Assembly (NCBI RefSeq): GCF_963677075.1
Contig: NZ_OY781873.1
Span: 1,947,715 to 2,011,714, forward strand
Direction of reading: 5' to 3'
From: an uncultured Sphaerochaeta sp.
GTDB taxonomy: Bacteria > Spirochaetota > Spirochaetia > Sphaerochaetales > Sphaerochaetaceae
DNA length: 64,000 bases
Shown here one piece after another: positions 52,441-61,370 of this stretch (positions are counted from its first letter, which is position 1; each line of letters begins with the position of its first letter). The notes beneath the pieces were generated by a model that did no database searches, was not told the origin of the DNA, and saw only the letters and a list, made by a program, of their open reading frames with translations. The translations under genes and the position numbers were made by a program.

Positions 52441-54471
52441 TTAGCGGGTTTTTTGCGCATAGTGGTCGAACTCCATCGAAAAGGTTCCCCTGCCTTGAGT
52501 TGCAGAGCGTAGTGCAGTGGAATAACCAAACAACTGCGACAGTGGTGCCTGTGCATGGATATGCTCGCTTGCCGTCCTGCTTTCGATGCTGTTGACCAGG
52601 CCACCCCGGCTGGTGATGCTGCTGATTGCTTCTCCTACATACTGTGTTGGTACGATAACAGTAACCTTCATCACCGGTTCCATCAGGATAGGGGCGGCGC
52701 TCTGTGCAACCTTGTCAAAACACATTGCTGCACACGCCTCGAATGCGAACGGGGTAGCGGTAAGTTCATTATAGGTGATGCTGGTAACCTCAACCTCAAG
52801 GTCAACGGTTTCATATCCGAATTGTATGCCTCCCTTGAAGGCATTGGTGATTCCCCGTTTTACCGCTTCATAGTACTGTTCATCCATGCCCCTTACCTTC
52901 GCCGAACAGGTATAGCGGTTCCCGCTTCCGGAGGGAAGGGGGCGAATGGTGATGGCAACCCCTGCAGTATTCTCCTTGCCGGCGATGATCTTGGAGAACT
53001 TCTCGCTTCCACTGGTTTCCTTGGTAACTGATTCTCGGTAGGTCACCTGTGGGTTACCCACACGTGCCTTGATCTTCATCTCCTTGGTGAGCCTTGTTAC
53101 CAAGACATCCAGATGCAGCTCACCCATGCCGCTGATCACCAATTGCCCAGTCTCATCGTCATCACGGTAGGTGAAGGTGGGATCTTCCTGGGCAAGTATC
53201 CCGAGGGCGGATCGTAGCTTGTCCCCGTCACTGAGGCTGTTCGGCTCAATGGCAACCGAGATGACAGGGATGGGGAAGTGCATCTCCTCGAGGAGGACCT
53301 GTGCCCCCTCACTGCCTACGGTATCGCCGGTTCTCCCTTCCTTGAACCCAATGATGACACCAATATCACCTGCTTCGAGCTCACTCAATTCCTCTGGACG
53401 GTCTGCATGCATACGCAGAATCCTGTTGACCCGCTCCCGTTTTTTCTTGGTGATATTCATCAAGGCAGTACCTTTCTTGATGGTACCATTGTATACCCTC
53501 ACAAAACTCATGGGACCAGCTTCCCTGTCCACTTGGATCTTAAAGATGAGGCCAAGTGGGGGTTTGTTCTTGTCGTAGGGGATCTCTACATTCTTTTCCG
53601 TCTTCTGGTGGAGGCCGACGATAGGGGGGACTTCAGAGGGGGAGGGAAGGTAGTCTATGACTCCATCAAGGAGGGCCTGGACACCGATATCCTTGAGTGA
53701 GGAGCCAACAAACACCGGCAGAGCCTGTCGTGCAACGGTTGCCTTCTTCAAGGTCTTCTTGATCAGCTCAACATCGATGGGTTCACCTTCAAAGTATAGT
53801 TCAGTGATTTCATCGCTGAAGGAGGCTACGCTGTCGATCAACTTCTCGTGCCAGCTTTCCACCTCTTCCTGCATTGAGGAAGGAATCTCCTCTTCAGTAT
53901 AGGTCATTCCCTGGTCTTCAATACTGTATACATAATACTTTTTGGTAAGCAGGTTGATGATGCCACTGAAGTTATTCTCTGCCCCAACAGGCAGGAAAAG
54001 GGGTATGGGATTGGCTCCCAATTTGAGTTTCAGCTCGGAGACTGCCTCATGGAAGTTGGCCCCAAGCCTATCCATCTTGTTGATGAATGCTATACGGGGA
54101 ACACGATAGGTATCTGCCTGTCTCCAGACAGTCTCCGTCTGTGGTTCCACTCCGCCGACTGCGCATACAACCATGACCGCTCCGTCAAGGACACGAAGGG
54201 AACGCTCCACTTCTGCAGTGAAGTCTACGTGTCCGGGAGTATCGATAATATTGATCTGGTGTTCTTTCCAGTAACAGGTGGTGGCAGCACTTGCGATGGT
54301 GATACCGCGATCCTGCTCCTGTTCGAGGAAGTCCATGGTTGCTTCCCCGTTGTCTACCTCACCGATGCGATGGTTTTCACCTGTATAATAGAGGATGCGT
54401 TCAGTGGTAGTGGTCTTGCCCGCATCAATATGTGCCATAATTCCAATATTTCGTGTTGTCTTCTCGTTCAT
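52441..54471 (-). CDS. fusA: Elongation factor G
   Basis: Ribosomal translocase GTPase of 676 residues. P-loop AHIDAGKT (13-20), switch [17 protein letters not shown]3 DTPGHVD with the catalytic His81, G4 NKMDR. Domains II-V follow, with [13 protein letters not shown] and [15 protein letters not shown]. Spirochetes often have two specialised EF-Gs for elongation and recycling; which one this is cannot be settled here. It is not in an rpsL-rpsG-fusA-tuf operon. No XRE read-through terminator was found downstream. Confidence 0.95.
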   Translation of the reverse strand: MNEKTTRNIGIMAHIDAGKTTTTERILYYTGENHRIGEVDNGEATMDFLEQEQDRGITIASAATTCYWKEHQINIIDTPGHVDFTAEVERSLRVLDGAVMVVCAVGGVEPQTETVWRQADTYRVPRIAFINKMDRLGANFHEAVSELKLKLGANPIPLFLPVGAENNFSGIINLLTKKYYVYSIEDQGMTYTEEEIPSSMQEEVESWHEKLIDSVASFSDEITELYFEGEPIDVELIKKTLKKATVARQALPVFVGSSLKDIGVQALLDGVIDYLPSPSEVPPIVGLHQKTEKNVEIPYDKNKPPLGLIFKIQVDREAGPMSFVRVYNGTIKKGTALMNITKKKRERVNRILRMHADRPEELSELEAGDIGVIIGFKEGRTGDTVGSEGAQVLLEEMHFPIPVISVAIEPNSLSDGDKLRSALGILAQEDPTFTYRDDDETGQLVISGMGELHLDVLVTRLTKEMKIKARVGNPQVTYRESVTKETSGSEKFSKIIAGKENTAGVAITIRPLPSGSGNRYTCSAKVRGMDEQYYEAVKRGITNAFKGGIQFGYETVDLEVEVTSITYNELTATPFAFEACAAMCFDKVAQSAAPILMEPVMKVTVIVPTQYVGEAISSITSRGGLVNSIESRTASEHIHAQAPLSQLFGYSTALRSATQGRGTFSMEFDHYAQKTR

Positions 54472-54524
54472 GTACTTTTTCCTTCAAACAATCTGAGCAA
54501 CATTACCATACATGTCTTTTATAA

Positions 54525-56582
54525 TCAACGAGAAAGACGGATCAGGAGGATGCGCAGGGCATTGAAAACGGCTATAATGGTCACCCCTGTATCGGCAAAC
54601 ACCGCCAAAGCCATGGATGCATAGCCCAGTGCACCCAATACAAGCACAACAGCCTTTACCCCCAGGGCAAATGCAATATTTTGCTTCACAATCCGTGAAG
54701 TTTTCTTACTGATCAACACCAGTTTTTCCAGCTTGGACAACTCCTCACTCAGAATCACGATATCAGCACTTTCAATAGCGGCATCACTTGCCTTGCTACC
54801 CATGGCAATACCGACACGGCTGGCAGCAAGACTTGGGGCGTCATTCATGCCATCCCCGACGTATGCAATGTGTGGATTGCTTTTCTCTATTTCTGCAAGA
54901 TGTTCCTGCTTCTGGTCAGGGAGGAGCCCTGCATGATATCCATCCAAGCCTAGCTCAGTCGCAATAGCCTTGGCGTGTTGTTCCTTGTCTCCTGAGAGCA
55001 TGAAGAGCTGTTTGACCCCAAGTTTCCTCAATGCTCCTATAAGCTGTTTTGCGTCCGCTCGGAGCGTGTCCTTCAGGATGAACGATGCTGCGTGGATATC
55101 ATCAACGGCCAGGTGTATGGTTCCCTCATCCTCATCGCCCAGGGAGAGTGGGATTGCTTTGTATGCGAACAGGGCTGCATTTCCTGCTGTCACCTGCTTC
55201 CCCTCTATCAAGGCAGAGATTCCCTTTCCTGCGATTTCTTGGACATTGCTTGCTTCAAAGGGAGATGCAAGTGTATCAAATGCCCTTGCAAGTGGGTGGT
55301 TACTCTGTCTCTCCAGGCTAGCTGCCAGTTTTTCAAGGTAAGGTTCATCAAGGTCACTCTTGCCGGTGGAAACCATTTTCTCCAAGGAAAAGCTTCCATG
55401 AGTAAGTGTGCCGGTCTTGTCAAAGACCATGGTATCGATGGTTGAGAGGGCTTCCAGGTAGTTGCCTCCCTTGACCAGGATGCCATTGGATGCACTCTTG
55501 CCGATACCGGCAAAATAGGAGAGAGGGACGCTGATAACCAAGGCACAGGGGCAGCTGACTACCAAAAATACGAGGGATCGATAGATCCAGGTTTCCCATG
55601 ATCCTGTTACAAGAGATGGAATGATAGCAAGCGCAAGCGCAAAGAATACAACAAAGGGGGTATAGTAACGTGCAAAGGTGGTGATGAACTGTTCACTATG
55701 GGCCTTCTTGGAGGATGACTCCTCAACAAGGCGAAGAATCTTTGTTGCCGTGCTATCCTCATATGCTCGGGTTGTCTTGATGTCTATGACACCGGTAAGG
55801 TTTACACTTCCGCTTAACACGGTCTCTCCTTCCTCAGCATTCTGTGGAAGGGACTCGCCAGTCAGGGATTGCATATTCAAGGTTGAGGAACCCCTGATGA
55901 TGATACCATCCAAGGGAATCTTCTCTCCTGCCAGCACCCTGATGATGCTTCCAACCGAGACCGATTCACTGGCGACCATCTTCAGTTTTCCCTCGCTGAG
56001 GATCCTTGCCTCATCCGCTCTCAGGTCAAGGACTCCCATTACTGCATTCCTGCTCTTCTGCACTGCACGGTCCTGGAAGAACTCCCCGACCAGATAAAGC
56101 AACATGACCGCAGAGGCTTCCCCTGTCTCTCGGATTGCGAGAGCACCAAGTGTGGCAATGCTCATGAGGAAATTCTCATCAAACACCTTTCCGTGCAACA
56201 GGTTTGTCCCAGCCTTGATTAGCACTGAGTATCCAGCGATGAGGTAACTGGGAATGAAGAGCCAGGGAGTCTCAAGAAAGAAAGCAAGGGCAAAGAAGAG
56301 CGCAGAGAAAGTAATGCGTATAAGCATACGCAGTGAGGTATGTTTTCCCTGGTGTGGCTGGGATGAAACCTTTAAAGCAGGTTCCACACGTTTTGCTTCT
56401 GCTATAAGGGATTGAAAGAATGCATCATCCATGTCATCGGTGCTTTGGACGTGAATCTGTTTTTTTGCATAGTCAACCCGTGCTCGTTTTACGCCTTCCA
56501 CCTTATTCAGGTTTTCTTCTATGGTGGCAGCACAGGCAGCACAGTCAAGATTTTGTACATTCCAGATACACTTGTCGGCCAT
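54525..56582 (-). CDS. P1B-type Zn/Cd/Pb-exporting ATPase (ZntA/CadA-like)
   Basis: Heavy-metal efflux pump in the inner membrane; 685 residues. A single N-terminal metal-binding domain has D13-CAAC. Then about eight membrane helices with SCPCALV in the transport site, the A-domain SLTGESLP, phosphorylation site DKTGTLTHG, nucleotide-site HPLARAF, and VGDGMNDAPSLA. The last helices contain KAVVLVLG and FADTG, the Lys/Asp pair of the Zn/Cd group rather than Cu pumps. AGGAG precedes the ATG. Its promoter holds an ArsR/SmtB-type operator. Confidence 0.95.
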   Translation of the reverse strand: MADKCIWNVQNLDCAACAATIEENLNKVEGVKRARVDYAKKQIHVQSTDDMDDAFFQSLIAEAKRVEPALKVSSQPHQGKHTSLRMLIRITFSALFFALAFFLETPWLFIPSYLIAGYSVLIKAGTNLLHGKVFDENFLMSIATLGALAIRETGEASAVMLLYLVGEFFQDRAVQKSRNAVMGVLDLRADEARILSEGKLKMVASESVSVGSIIRVLAGEKIPLDGIIIRGSSTLNMQSLTGESLPQNAEEGETVLSGSVNLTGVIDIKTTRAYEDSTATKILRLVEESSSKKAHSEQFITTFARYYTPFVVFFALALAIIPSLVTGSWETWIYRSLVFLVVSCPCALVISVPLSYFAGIGKSASNGILVKGGNYLEALSTIDTMVFDKTGTLTHGSFSLEKMVSTGKSDLDEPYLEKLAASLERQSNHPLARAFDTLASPFEASNVQEIAGKGISALIEGKQVTAGNAALFAYKAIPLSLGDEDEGTIHLAVDDIHAASFILKDTLRADAKQLIGALRKLGVKQLFMLSGDKEQHAKAIATELGLDGYHAGLLPDQKQEHLAEIEKSNPHIAYVGDGMNDAPSLAASRVGIAMGSKASDAAIESADIVILSEELSKLEKLVLISKKTSRIVKQNIAFALGVKAVVLVLGALGYASMALAVFADTGVTIIAVFNALRILLIRLSR

Positions 56583-56603
56583 GTAAATCTCCTATCATTT
56601 CAA

Positions 56604-56649
56604 TATATGAACATATATTCATATAATATGTTTTGCTTCCTTTTGTCAA
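56604..56649 (-). promoter_or_regulatory. Metal-ATPase promoter with ArsR/SmtB-type operator
   Basis: Minus strand: TTGACA (56644-56649), 17 bases, TTATAT (56621-56626). The dyad TATATGAA-(6)-TTCATATA at 56604-56625 overlaps the -10 element and start region. It matches the TGAA-N6-TTCA core used by SmtB, CzrA and CadC repressors. The ArsR at 7927-8232 is the only such regulator in the window. Confidence 0.78.
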
Positions 56650-56703
56650 GAGGAGAAAAAGAAGATGAGCAAGCGCTGTTTGTATGATAGAATTGACTTA
56701 CCT

Positions 56704-56742
56704 GCGAAAGGGATTGGGGCTCTTTTCGTGTGGATTTTTTTT
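56704..56742 (+). promoter_or_regulatory. Hairpin and T-run in the araD leader, possible attenuator
   Basis: GCGAAA (56704-56709) can pair with TTTTCGT (56723-56729), and an eight-T run follows at 56735-56742, upstream of araD. The stem is short, so this is tentative. Confidence 0.3.
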
Positions 56743-56781
56743 GGACAGAGGAAGCCTTTTAAGGCTCCTGAAGGAGTTATC

Positions 56782-57486
56782 ATGTTGGAACAGCTGAAAG
56801 AAGAAGTGTGTGAAGCAAACCTGTTGCTTGAGCACTATCGCTTGATCACCTTCACCTGGGGTAATGTCTCTGCGGTTGACCCAAAGCGTGAGTTCATGGT
56901 CATCAAACCCTCCGGGGTTCCTTATGAGGACCTTACCGCCGATAAGATGGTGGTGGTGGCACTTGCAACCGGAAAGATTGTGGAAGGTTCCTACAACCCC
57001 TCCTCCGATACCCCTACCCACCGTTATCTATTCAATCATTTTGGAGAGATCAAGGCGGTTGTACACACCCATAGCCGATGGGCAACCATTTTTGCCCAGG
57101 CTGGACGGGGTATTCCGGCCCTCGGTACCACCCATGCTGATTACTTCTATGGGGAGATTCCCTGCACCAGGGAGATGGAAAACAAGGAGATTAAGACAGC
57201 CTATGAGGAAGAGACCGGTAAGGTCATCGTTGAACGGTTTGCCTCCCTTGATCCTCTTTCAATCCCTGCGGTACTGGTTCACAGTCATGGCCCATTTACC
57301 TGGGGTTCCAGTGCAAAGAAGGCAGTGGAGAATGCTGTAGTACTGGAAGAAGTGGCCAATATGGCCTATCACACAGTGCTGTTGGAACAGAATCCTAAAC
57401 GGACGATGGATCAGGTCCTGCTGGATAAGCACTATCTGAGAAAACATGGAAAGAATGCCTACTATGGGCAGAAAAACCAGGAGTAA
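56782..57486 (+). CDS. araD: L-ribulose-5-phosphate 4-epimerase/class II aldolase-family protein
   Basis: Zn-dependent class II aldolase-fold enzyme of 234 residues, close to E. coli AraD (231). [51 protein letters not shown] (zinc His pair), and [12 protein letters not shown] (third His) follow the AraD order. It most likely converts L-ribulose-5-phosphate to D-xylulose-5-phosphate. The ATG at 56782 follows AAGGAG. A sugar isomerase gene follows after three bases; no ribulokinase is present here. Confidence 0.9.
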   Translation: MLEQLKEEVCEANLLLEHYRLITFTWGNVSAVDPKREFMVIKPSGVPYEDLTADKMVVVALATGKIVEGSYNPSSDTPTHRYLFNHFGEIKAVVHTHSRWATIFAQAGRGIPALGTTHADYFYGEIPCTREMENKEIKTAYEEETGKVIVERFASLDPLSIPAVLVHSHGPFTWGSSAKKAVENAVVLEEVANMAYHTVLLEQNPKRTMDQVLLDKHYLRKHGKNAYYGQKNQE

Positions 57487-57489
57487 GCT

Positions 57490-58962
57490 ATGAATAATAT
57501 TGCACAGGTCCGCTTGGGTTTGATCGCGGTAAGCCGCAGTTGTTTTCCCAAGGCCTTGAGTGAACGAAGAAGGAATGCAGTCAAGGAAGCCTATCAGGAT
57601 CCCATTTACGAATGTCCTATTACCGTTGAGGATGAGAAGGATATGCGCGCTGCCTTGGAAGATATCTCTAATCATGAAGTCAATGCTCTGGTGGTATTCT
57701 TGGGTAACTTTGGCCCGGAGACTGCCGAGACCCTGCTCGCCAAATACTTCGACGGACCGGTGATGTATGTTGCTGCGGCGGAGGGAGATGGGGATTTGCA
57801 TGATGGCAGGGGGGATGCCTTCTGCGGAATGCTCAACTGTTCCTATAATTTGGCATTGCGCTCCTTGCGTGCACATATCCCTGAGTATCCTGTCGGTACT
57901 GCCCGGGAAGTCGCCACCATGATCGAGGAGTTCATCCCGGTTGCGAGAGCCGTCATATCCCTCAAGCAATTGAAGATTATCTCCTTTGGTCCAAGGCCAC
58001 AGGATTTCATGGCATGCAATGCACCTATCCAAGGATTATTCGACCTCGGGGTGGAGATTGAGGAAAACAGCGAGCTCGACCTGCTGGTCGCCTACAACCA
58101 ACACAAGGATGACAAGCGCATTGATTCCCTGGTGAAGGAGATGGCAAGTGAGATCGGCAGCAGTCCCTACGAGGGGATCCTGCCTAGGCTTGCCCAGTAT
58201 GAGCTGACCTTGCTTGACTGGGTTGAACAGCACAAGGGGGAGCGCCAGTTTGTTGCCTTTGCGAACAAGTGCTGGCCAGCATTCCAGACGGAGTTCGGCT
58301 TTGTTCCCTGTTATGTGAACAGCCGCCTTACAGCCCAGGGTATTCCCGTCAGCTGTGAAGTCGATATCTATGGAGCACTGAGCGAATACATTGGTATCTG
58401 TGTGAGTGATAAACCTGTGACCTTGCTGGATATCAACAACACTGTTCCCTCCAAGTTGTATGAGGAGCATATACGGGCAAAACGATCGTATCGAAATGAT
58501 GAGTTGTTCATGGGTTTCCACTGTGGGAATACCTCTTGCTCCCTGCTCAAGAATCCCCATATGGGATATCAGGTGATCATGAAGCGTGACCTCGAACCAG
58601 ATCTCGCTGAACCCGATATCACCAGGGGGACAATGGAAGGGGACCTGGTATCCGGTCCGGTTACCGTGTACCGCCTGCAGTCTGATGCTCGGGGGCGACT
58701 ACGTGCGTATGTCGCGCAAGGAGAGGTGTTGGATGTTCCCAGCGAAAGCTTTGGAAGCATCGGAGTGATAGGCATAGAGGAGATGGCCCGTTTCTATCGG
58801 TATGTGCTTCTTAAGAAAGCATACCCGCATCATGCTGCGGTAGCCTTCAGTCATGTCGGGAAGGCCTTGTTCAATGTTTTTACCTATCTGGGAATTGAGG
58901 ATATCGCCTACAACCAGAGGGAAGGATTACCCTACGAGGGTGAGAATCCGTTCAAGCATTAA
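57490..58962 (+). CDS. L-fucose/L-arabinose isomerase-family protein
   Basis: Cytoplasmic ketol-isomerase family protein of 490 residues. EVNALVVFLGNFGPETAETLLA, FGPRPQDF and CEVDIYGALSEYIG (a Glu and Asp that fit metal ligands) resemble the FucI/AraA superfamily, not classical AraA. HCGNTSCSLL and the C-terminal PHHAAVAFSHVGKALF with His fit the substrate region. Paired with AraD it is probably the isomerase for L-arabinose or a related sugar. Substrate not certain. Confidence 0.82.
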   Translation: MNNIAQVRLGLIAVSRSCFPKALSERRRNAVKEAYQDPIYECPITVEDEKDMRAALEDISNHEVNALVVFLGNFGPETAETLLAKYFDGPVMYVAAAEGDGDLHDGRGDAFCGMLNCSYNLALRSLRAHIPEYPVGTAREVATMIEEFIPVARAVISLKQLKIISFGPRPQDFMACNAPIQGLFDLGVEIEENSELDLLVAYNQHKDDKRIDSLVKEMASEIGSSPYEGILPRLAQYELTLLDWVEQHKGERQFVAFANKCWPAFQTEFGFVPCYVNSRLTAQGIPVSCEVDIYGALSEYIGICVSDKPVTLLDINNTVPSKLYEEHIRAKRSYRNDELFMGFHCGNTSCSLLKNPHMGYQVIMKRDLEPDLAEPDITRGTMEGDLVSGPVTVYRLQSDARGRLRAYVAQGEVLDVPSESFGSIGVIGIEEMARFYRYVLLKKAYPHHAAVAFSHVGKALFNVFTYLGIEDIAYNQREGLPYEGENPFKH

Positions 58963-58984
58963 CATAAAGAACTTACAAATAATT

Positions 58985-59009
58985 ACAGCCCCTGACTTTC
59001 AGGGGCTGT
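58985..59009. terminator. Bidirectional hairpin between isomerase and TPR-like genes
   Basis: Perfect 10-bp stem ACAGCCCCTG/CAGGGGCTGT with an ACTTT loop, A/T-rich on both sides, between convergent genes. Confidence 0.75.
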
Positions 59010-59027
59010 ATCATAATCCTCAGAATC

Positions 59028-59930
59028 TTACGTCCAATCGTTGATGAGTTCCTGAATTTCCTCAACAACCACCGCATCACTCTCTTTTAGTGATCCCAGT
59101 ATATTGGCCTTGGCAAGGGCATAGGAGAGGACCATTACCGCTTCCTGTCGGTCACTCATCCTATCCAGGGTGACTGATGAGTAAAACGGCTTGCTTTTTC
59201 CTCCATCCTTGCCCTCGTAGTAGCGGTATTTCTCAAGATTGGTTGAACCTTTCTTCCAGTCTTTCTCCATGCTCCGCATTTCCTTGCTTCTCTTGGATGC
59301 ACTCCAATCTCTTGCATAGAGTTCCTCGGCAAGTTTTAGGTAGTGGCCGGGGTAGTAAAGATGACTGGGAATGGTATCCATGGCCATTCTCATATAGCTT
59401 ACTGCCCAATCCTTGTTCCCGAATGAGATGAACCCACCGGGAAGTTCATCATAGAGACTGGACAGTACGTACCAGGTTTCACTGGAGTCAAGCACACCCA
59501 GGGTGTTTACGATTGTAGTCAGGTCCTCGAGCATTCCCTTCGCTTTACTCAAAGCATTCAGCGGTCCCTTTGTCTGACCCCATCGACCGATGTTTGAGCA
59601 CTTCCAGAGATACCCTTGCCATGAGGTGTTTGCCTCGATGGATTGCAAGGCGTAGTGTTCACCTTTCTCATAGAATGCAAACCTGCCATCCTTGTCGTCC
59701 TCATCAAGCTGGTCACCAAGGGATACCTGCAGGCGTGCCAATCGCCACAGGATCTCTGCACGATCTGCATCATTGGTCACCTGGGCTAGCTGTTCTTCCA
59801 GCAGTGCTTCAGCCTGGGTGAATGCATCAATCTCATACAGTTCATCTGCCCTCGCTGTGTCAACCGCTGCGGTAAGCGAAACGGTGGCAAGCAGGGTGAG
59901 AACCAGAATAATACCTACTAGCTTTTTCAT
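59028..59930 (-). CDS. Exported TPR-like protein
   Basis: Secreted or periplasmic protein of 300 residues. The signal peptide is MKKLVGIILVLTLLATVSLTAA with likely cleavage after residue 22-24. The mature part is helical with TPR-like pairs (EALLEEQLAQVTNDADRAEILWRLARLQVSLG; SKAKGMLEDLTTIVNTLG), similar in layout to tetratricopeptide regulators. No catalytic motif seen. ATG 59930 follows AGGAGG; the longer frame has no signal. Eight bases from the aldehyde dehydrogenase gene, so probably co-transcribed with it. Confidence 0.78.
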   Translation of the reverse strand: MKKLVGIILVLTLLATVSLTAAVDTARADELYEIDAFTQAEALLEEQLAQVTNDADRAEILWRLARLQVSLGDQLDEDDKDGRFAFYEKGEHYALQSIEANTSWQGYLWKCSNIGRWGQTKGPLNALSKAKGMLEDLTTIVNTLGVLDSSETWYVLSSLYDELPGGFISFGNKDWAVSYMRMAMDTIPSHLYYPGHYLKLAEELYARDWSASKRSKEMRSMEKDWKKGSTNLEKYRYYEGKDGGKSKPFYSSVTLDRMSDRQEAVMVLSYALAKANILGSLKESDAVVVEEIQELINDWT

Positions 59931-59938
59931 GAACCCTC

Positions 59939-61309
59939 CTAAGAAAACAATCGTTTGATCAAAGCAAGCTTTCCCCGATAAGGGGCATAACGCAGTTTTA
60001 CCTCGAGCCATCGTTTACTCTCGAGCACACTTTTCTGGTGGCTGAAGGTATCGAACCCCTGTTTCGCATGGTAACTGCCCATACCGCTGGATCCAACTCC
60101 TCCAAAGGGGAGGTGGGGGTTGGAGAGATGCATGACCGTATCATTGATGCATCCTCCTCCATAACTGACGGTTCTTACCACATGTTCCTGGTGTTCCTTG
60201 TCGTTGCTGAACAGATACAGTGCCAGGGGGTGCTCCCGTGCCTGCACATAACCGACGGCTTGTTCAAAGGTCTCATAGGTAATGATGGGCAAAATCGGGC
60301 CAAAGATCTCTTCACTCATGAGGGTTCCGGTTCTCTGTACATCGGTTATCAGAGTTGGTGCAATTTTCAGGTTCTTTGGGTCAATCTGCCCACCGTAGGC
60401 GAGCGTCCCTTCCTCAAAAAGACTGATGAGTCGGTTGAAGTGTCTTTCGTTGATGATGTGGGGAAGGTCATTGCAATGCAGTGGATCGCTCCCAAACATG
60501 TTGGTGATAGCCAATTTCATCTCTTCTATCAACTGGGAAGCCACCGAGCGTTCAACCAATACGTAGTCAGGCGCTATGCAGGTTTGTCCTGCATTGAGAC
60601 ATTTTCCCCAGATGATCCTACGGGCTGCGAGGGGAATGTCACTGTTTGCTTCCACAATTGCAGGGCTTTTCCCCCCCAATTCCAGGGTAACCGGGGTGAG
60701 TGTCTTGGCTGCAGCTTCCATGACCACTTTGCCAACTGTAGGGCTGCCAGTGAAGAATATATGATCATAACGATGCGTGAGCAGTTCCTGGTTCATTTCG
60801 CTGCCACCCTGAAAAACTGTCACATAGTGGCTCGGATAGAGTTTGGCGATCAGGGATTCCAGAACCTGTGATGTATGGCTACTGTATCTTGATGGTTTGA
60901 CGATGACACAATTGCCGGCAGCCAGTGCACTGACCAAGGGAGCTATAGTAAGTTGGAATGGATAATTCCAAGGACTCATGATCAACACAATCCCCAAGGG
61001 TATGGAGATTGTGTAGGCTTTGGAGGGAAACGAAAGCAAGGTGTTTCTTACCCGTTTCTTACTGGTCCAGGAATCCAGGTGCTTGAGATGTTTGTCTATT
61101 TCTGCATAGACCAATCCGAGCTCAGTTGCAAATCCCTCAAAATCAGTTTTCCCCAGATCCTCGAAAAGTGCATCAAGAATCTGTTTCTCATGATCTTTGA
61201 TCCCATCCTTCAGCTTTTTGAGCTGAGTTTTTCTCCATGCAACCGACTGAGTTGAGCCATTACGGAAGAATGTTCTCATCTCAGTGATGCAGAGCTGCAC
61301 TTCATTCAT
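59939..61309 (-). CDS. Aldehyde dehydrogenase, class 3-like (YwdH type)
   Basis: NAD(P)-dependent oxidation of aldehydes; 456 residues, short as in the ALDH3 group. IMSPWNYPFQLTIAPL, FTGSPTVGKVVMEAA, TLELGGKSPAIV (catalytic Glu), NAGQTCIAPDYVLVE (nucleophile Cys), and EEIFGPILPI are in the expected order. The C-terminal hydrophobic-basic end may contact membranes. Its promoter has a palindrome over the -10 element. Natural substrate not known. Confidence 0.93.
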   Translation of the reverse strand: MNEVQLCITEMRTFFRNGSTQSVAWRKTQLKKLKDGIKDHEKQILDALFEDLGKTDFEGFATELGLVYAEIDKHLKHLDSWTSKKRVRNTLLSFPSKAYTISIPLGIVLIMSPWNYPFQLTIAPLVSALAAGNCVIVKPSRYSSHTSQVLESLIAKLYPSHYVTVFQGGSEMNQELLTHRYDHIFFTGSPTVGKVVMEAAAKTLTPVTLELGGKSPAIVEANSDIPLAARRIIWGKCLNAGQTCIAPDYVLVERSVASQLIEEMKLAITNMFGSDPLHCNDLPHIINERHFNRLISLFEEGTLAYGGQIDPKNLKIAPTLITDVQRTGTLMSEEIFGPILPIITYETFEQAVGYVQAREHPLALYLFSNDKEHQEHVVRTVSYGGGCINDTVMHLSNPHLPFGGVGSSGMGSYHAKQGFDTFSHQKSVLESKRWLEVKLRYAPYRGKLALIKRLFS

Positions 61310-61326
61310 AAGTATTCCCCACTTTT

Positions 61327-61360
61327 GTGCCAGTATGGCACCTGGTTACCTATTTGTCAA
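61327..61360 (-). promoter_or_regulatory. Aldehyde dehydrogenase promoter with palindromic operator
   Basis: Minus strand: TTGACA (61355-61360), 17 bases, CATACT (61332-61337). A perfect palindrome GTGCCA-GTA-TGGCAC at 61327-61341 covers the -10 element. Confidence 0.72.
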
Positions 61361-61370
61361 AATCAATGCA

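Noticed and set aside
54049..54624. 191-codon frame opposite fusA
   Set aside because: Shadow frame of fusA with no independent support.
56665..56781. Extra 39 codons before AraD
   Set aside because: Low-complexity text unlike AraD; the ATG at 56782 has AAGGAG and gives the right length.
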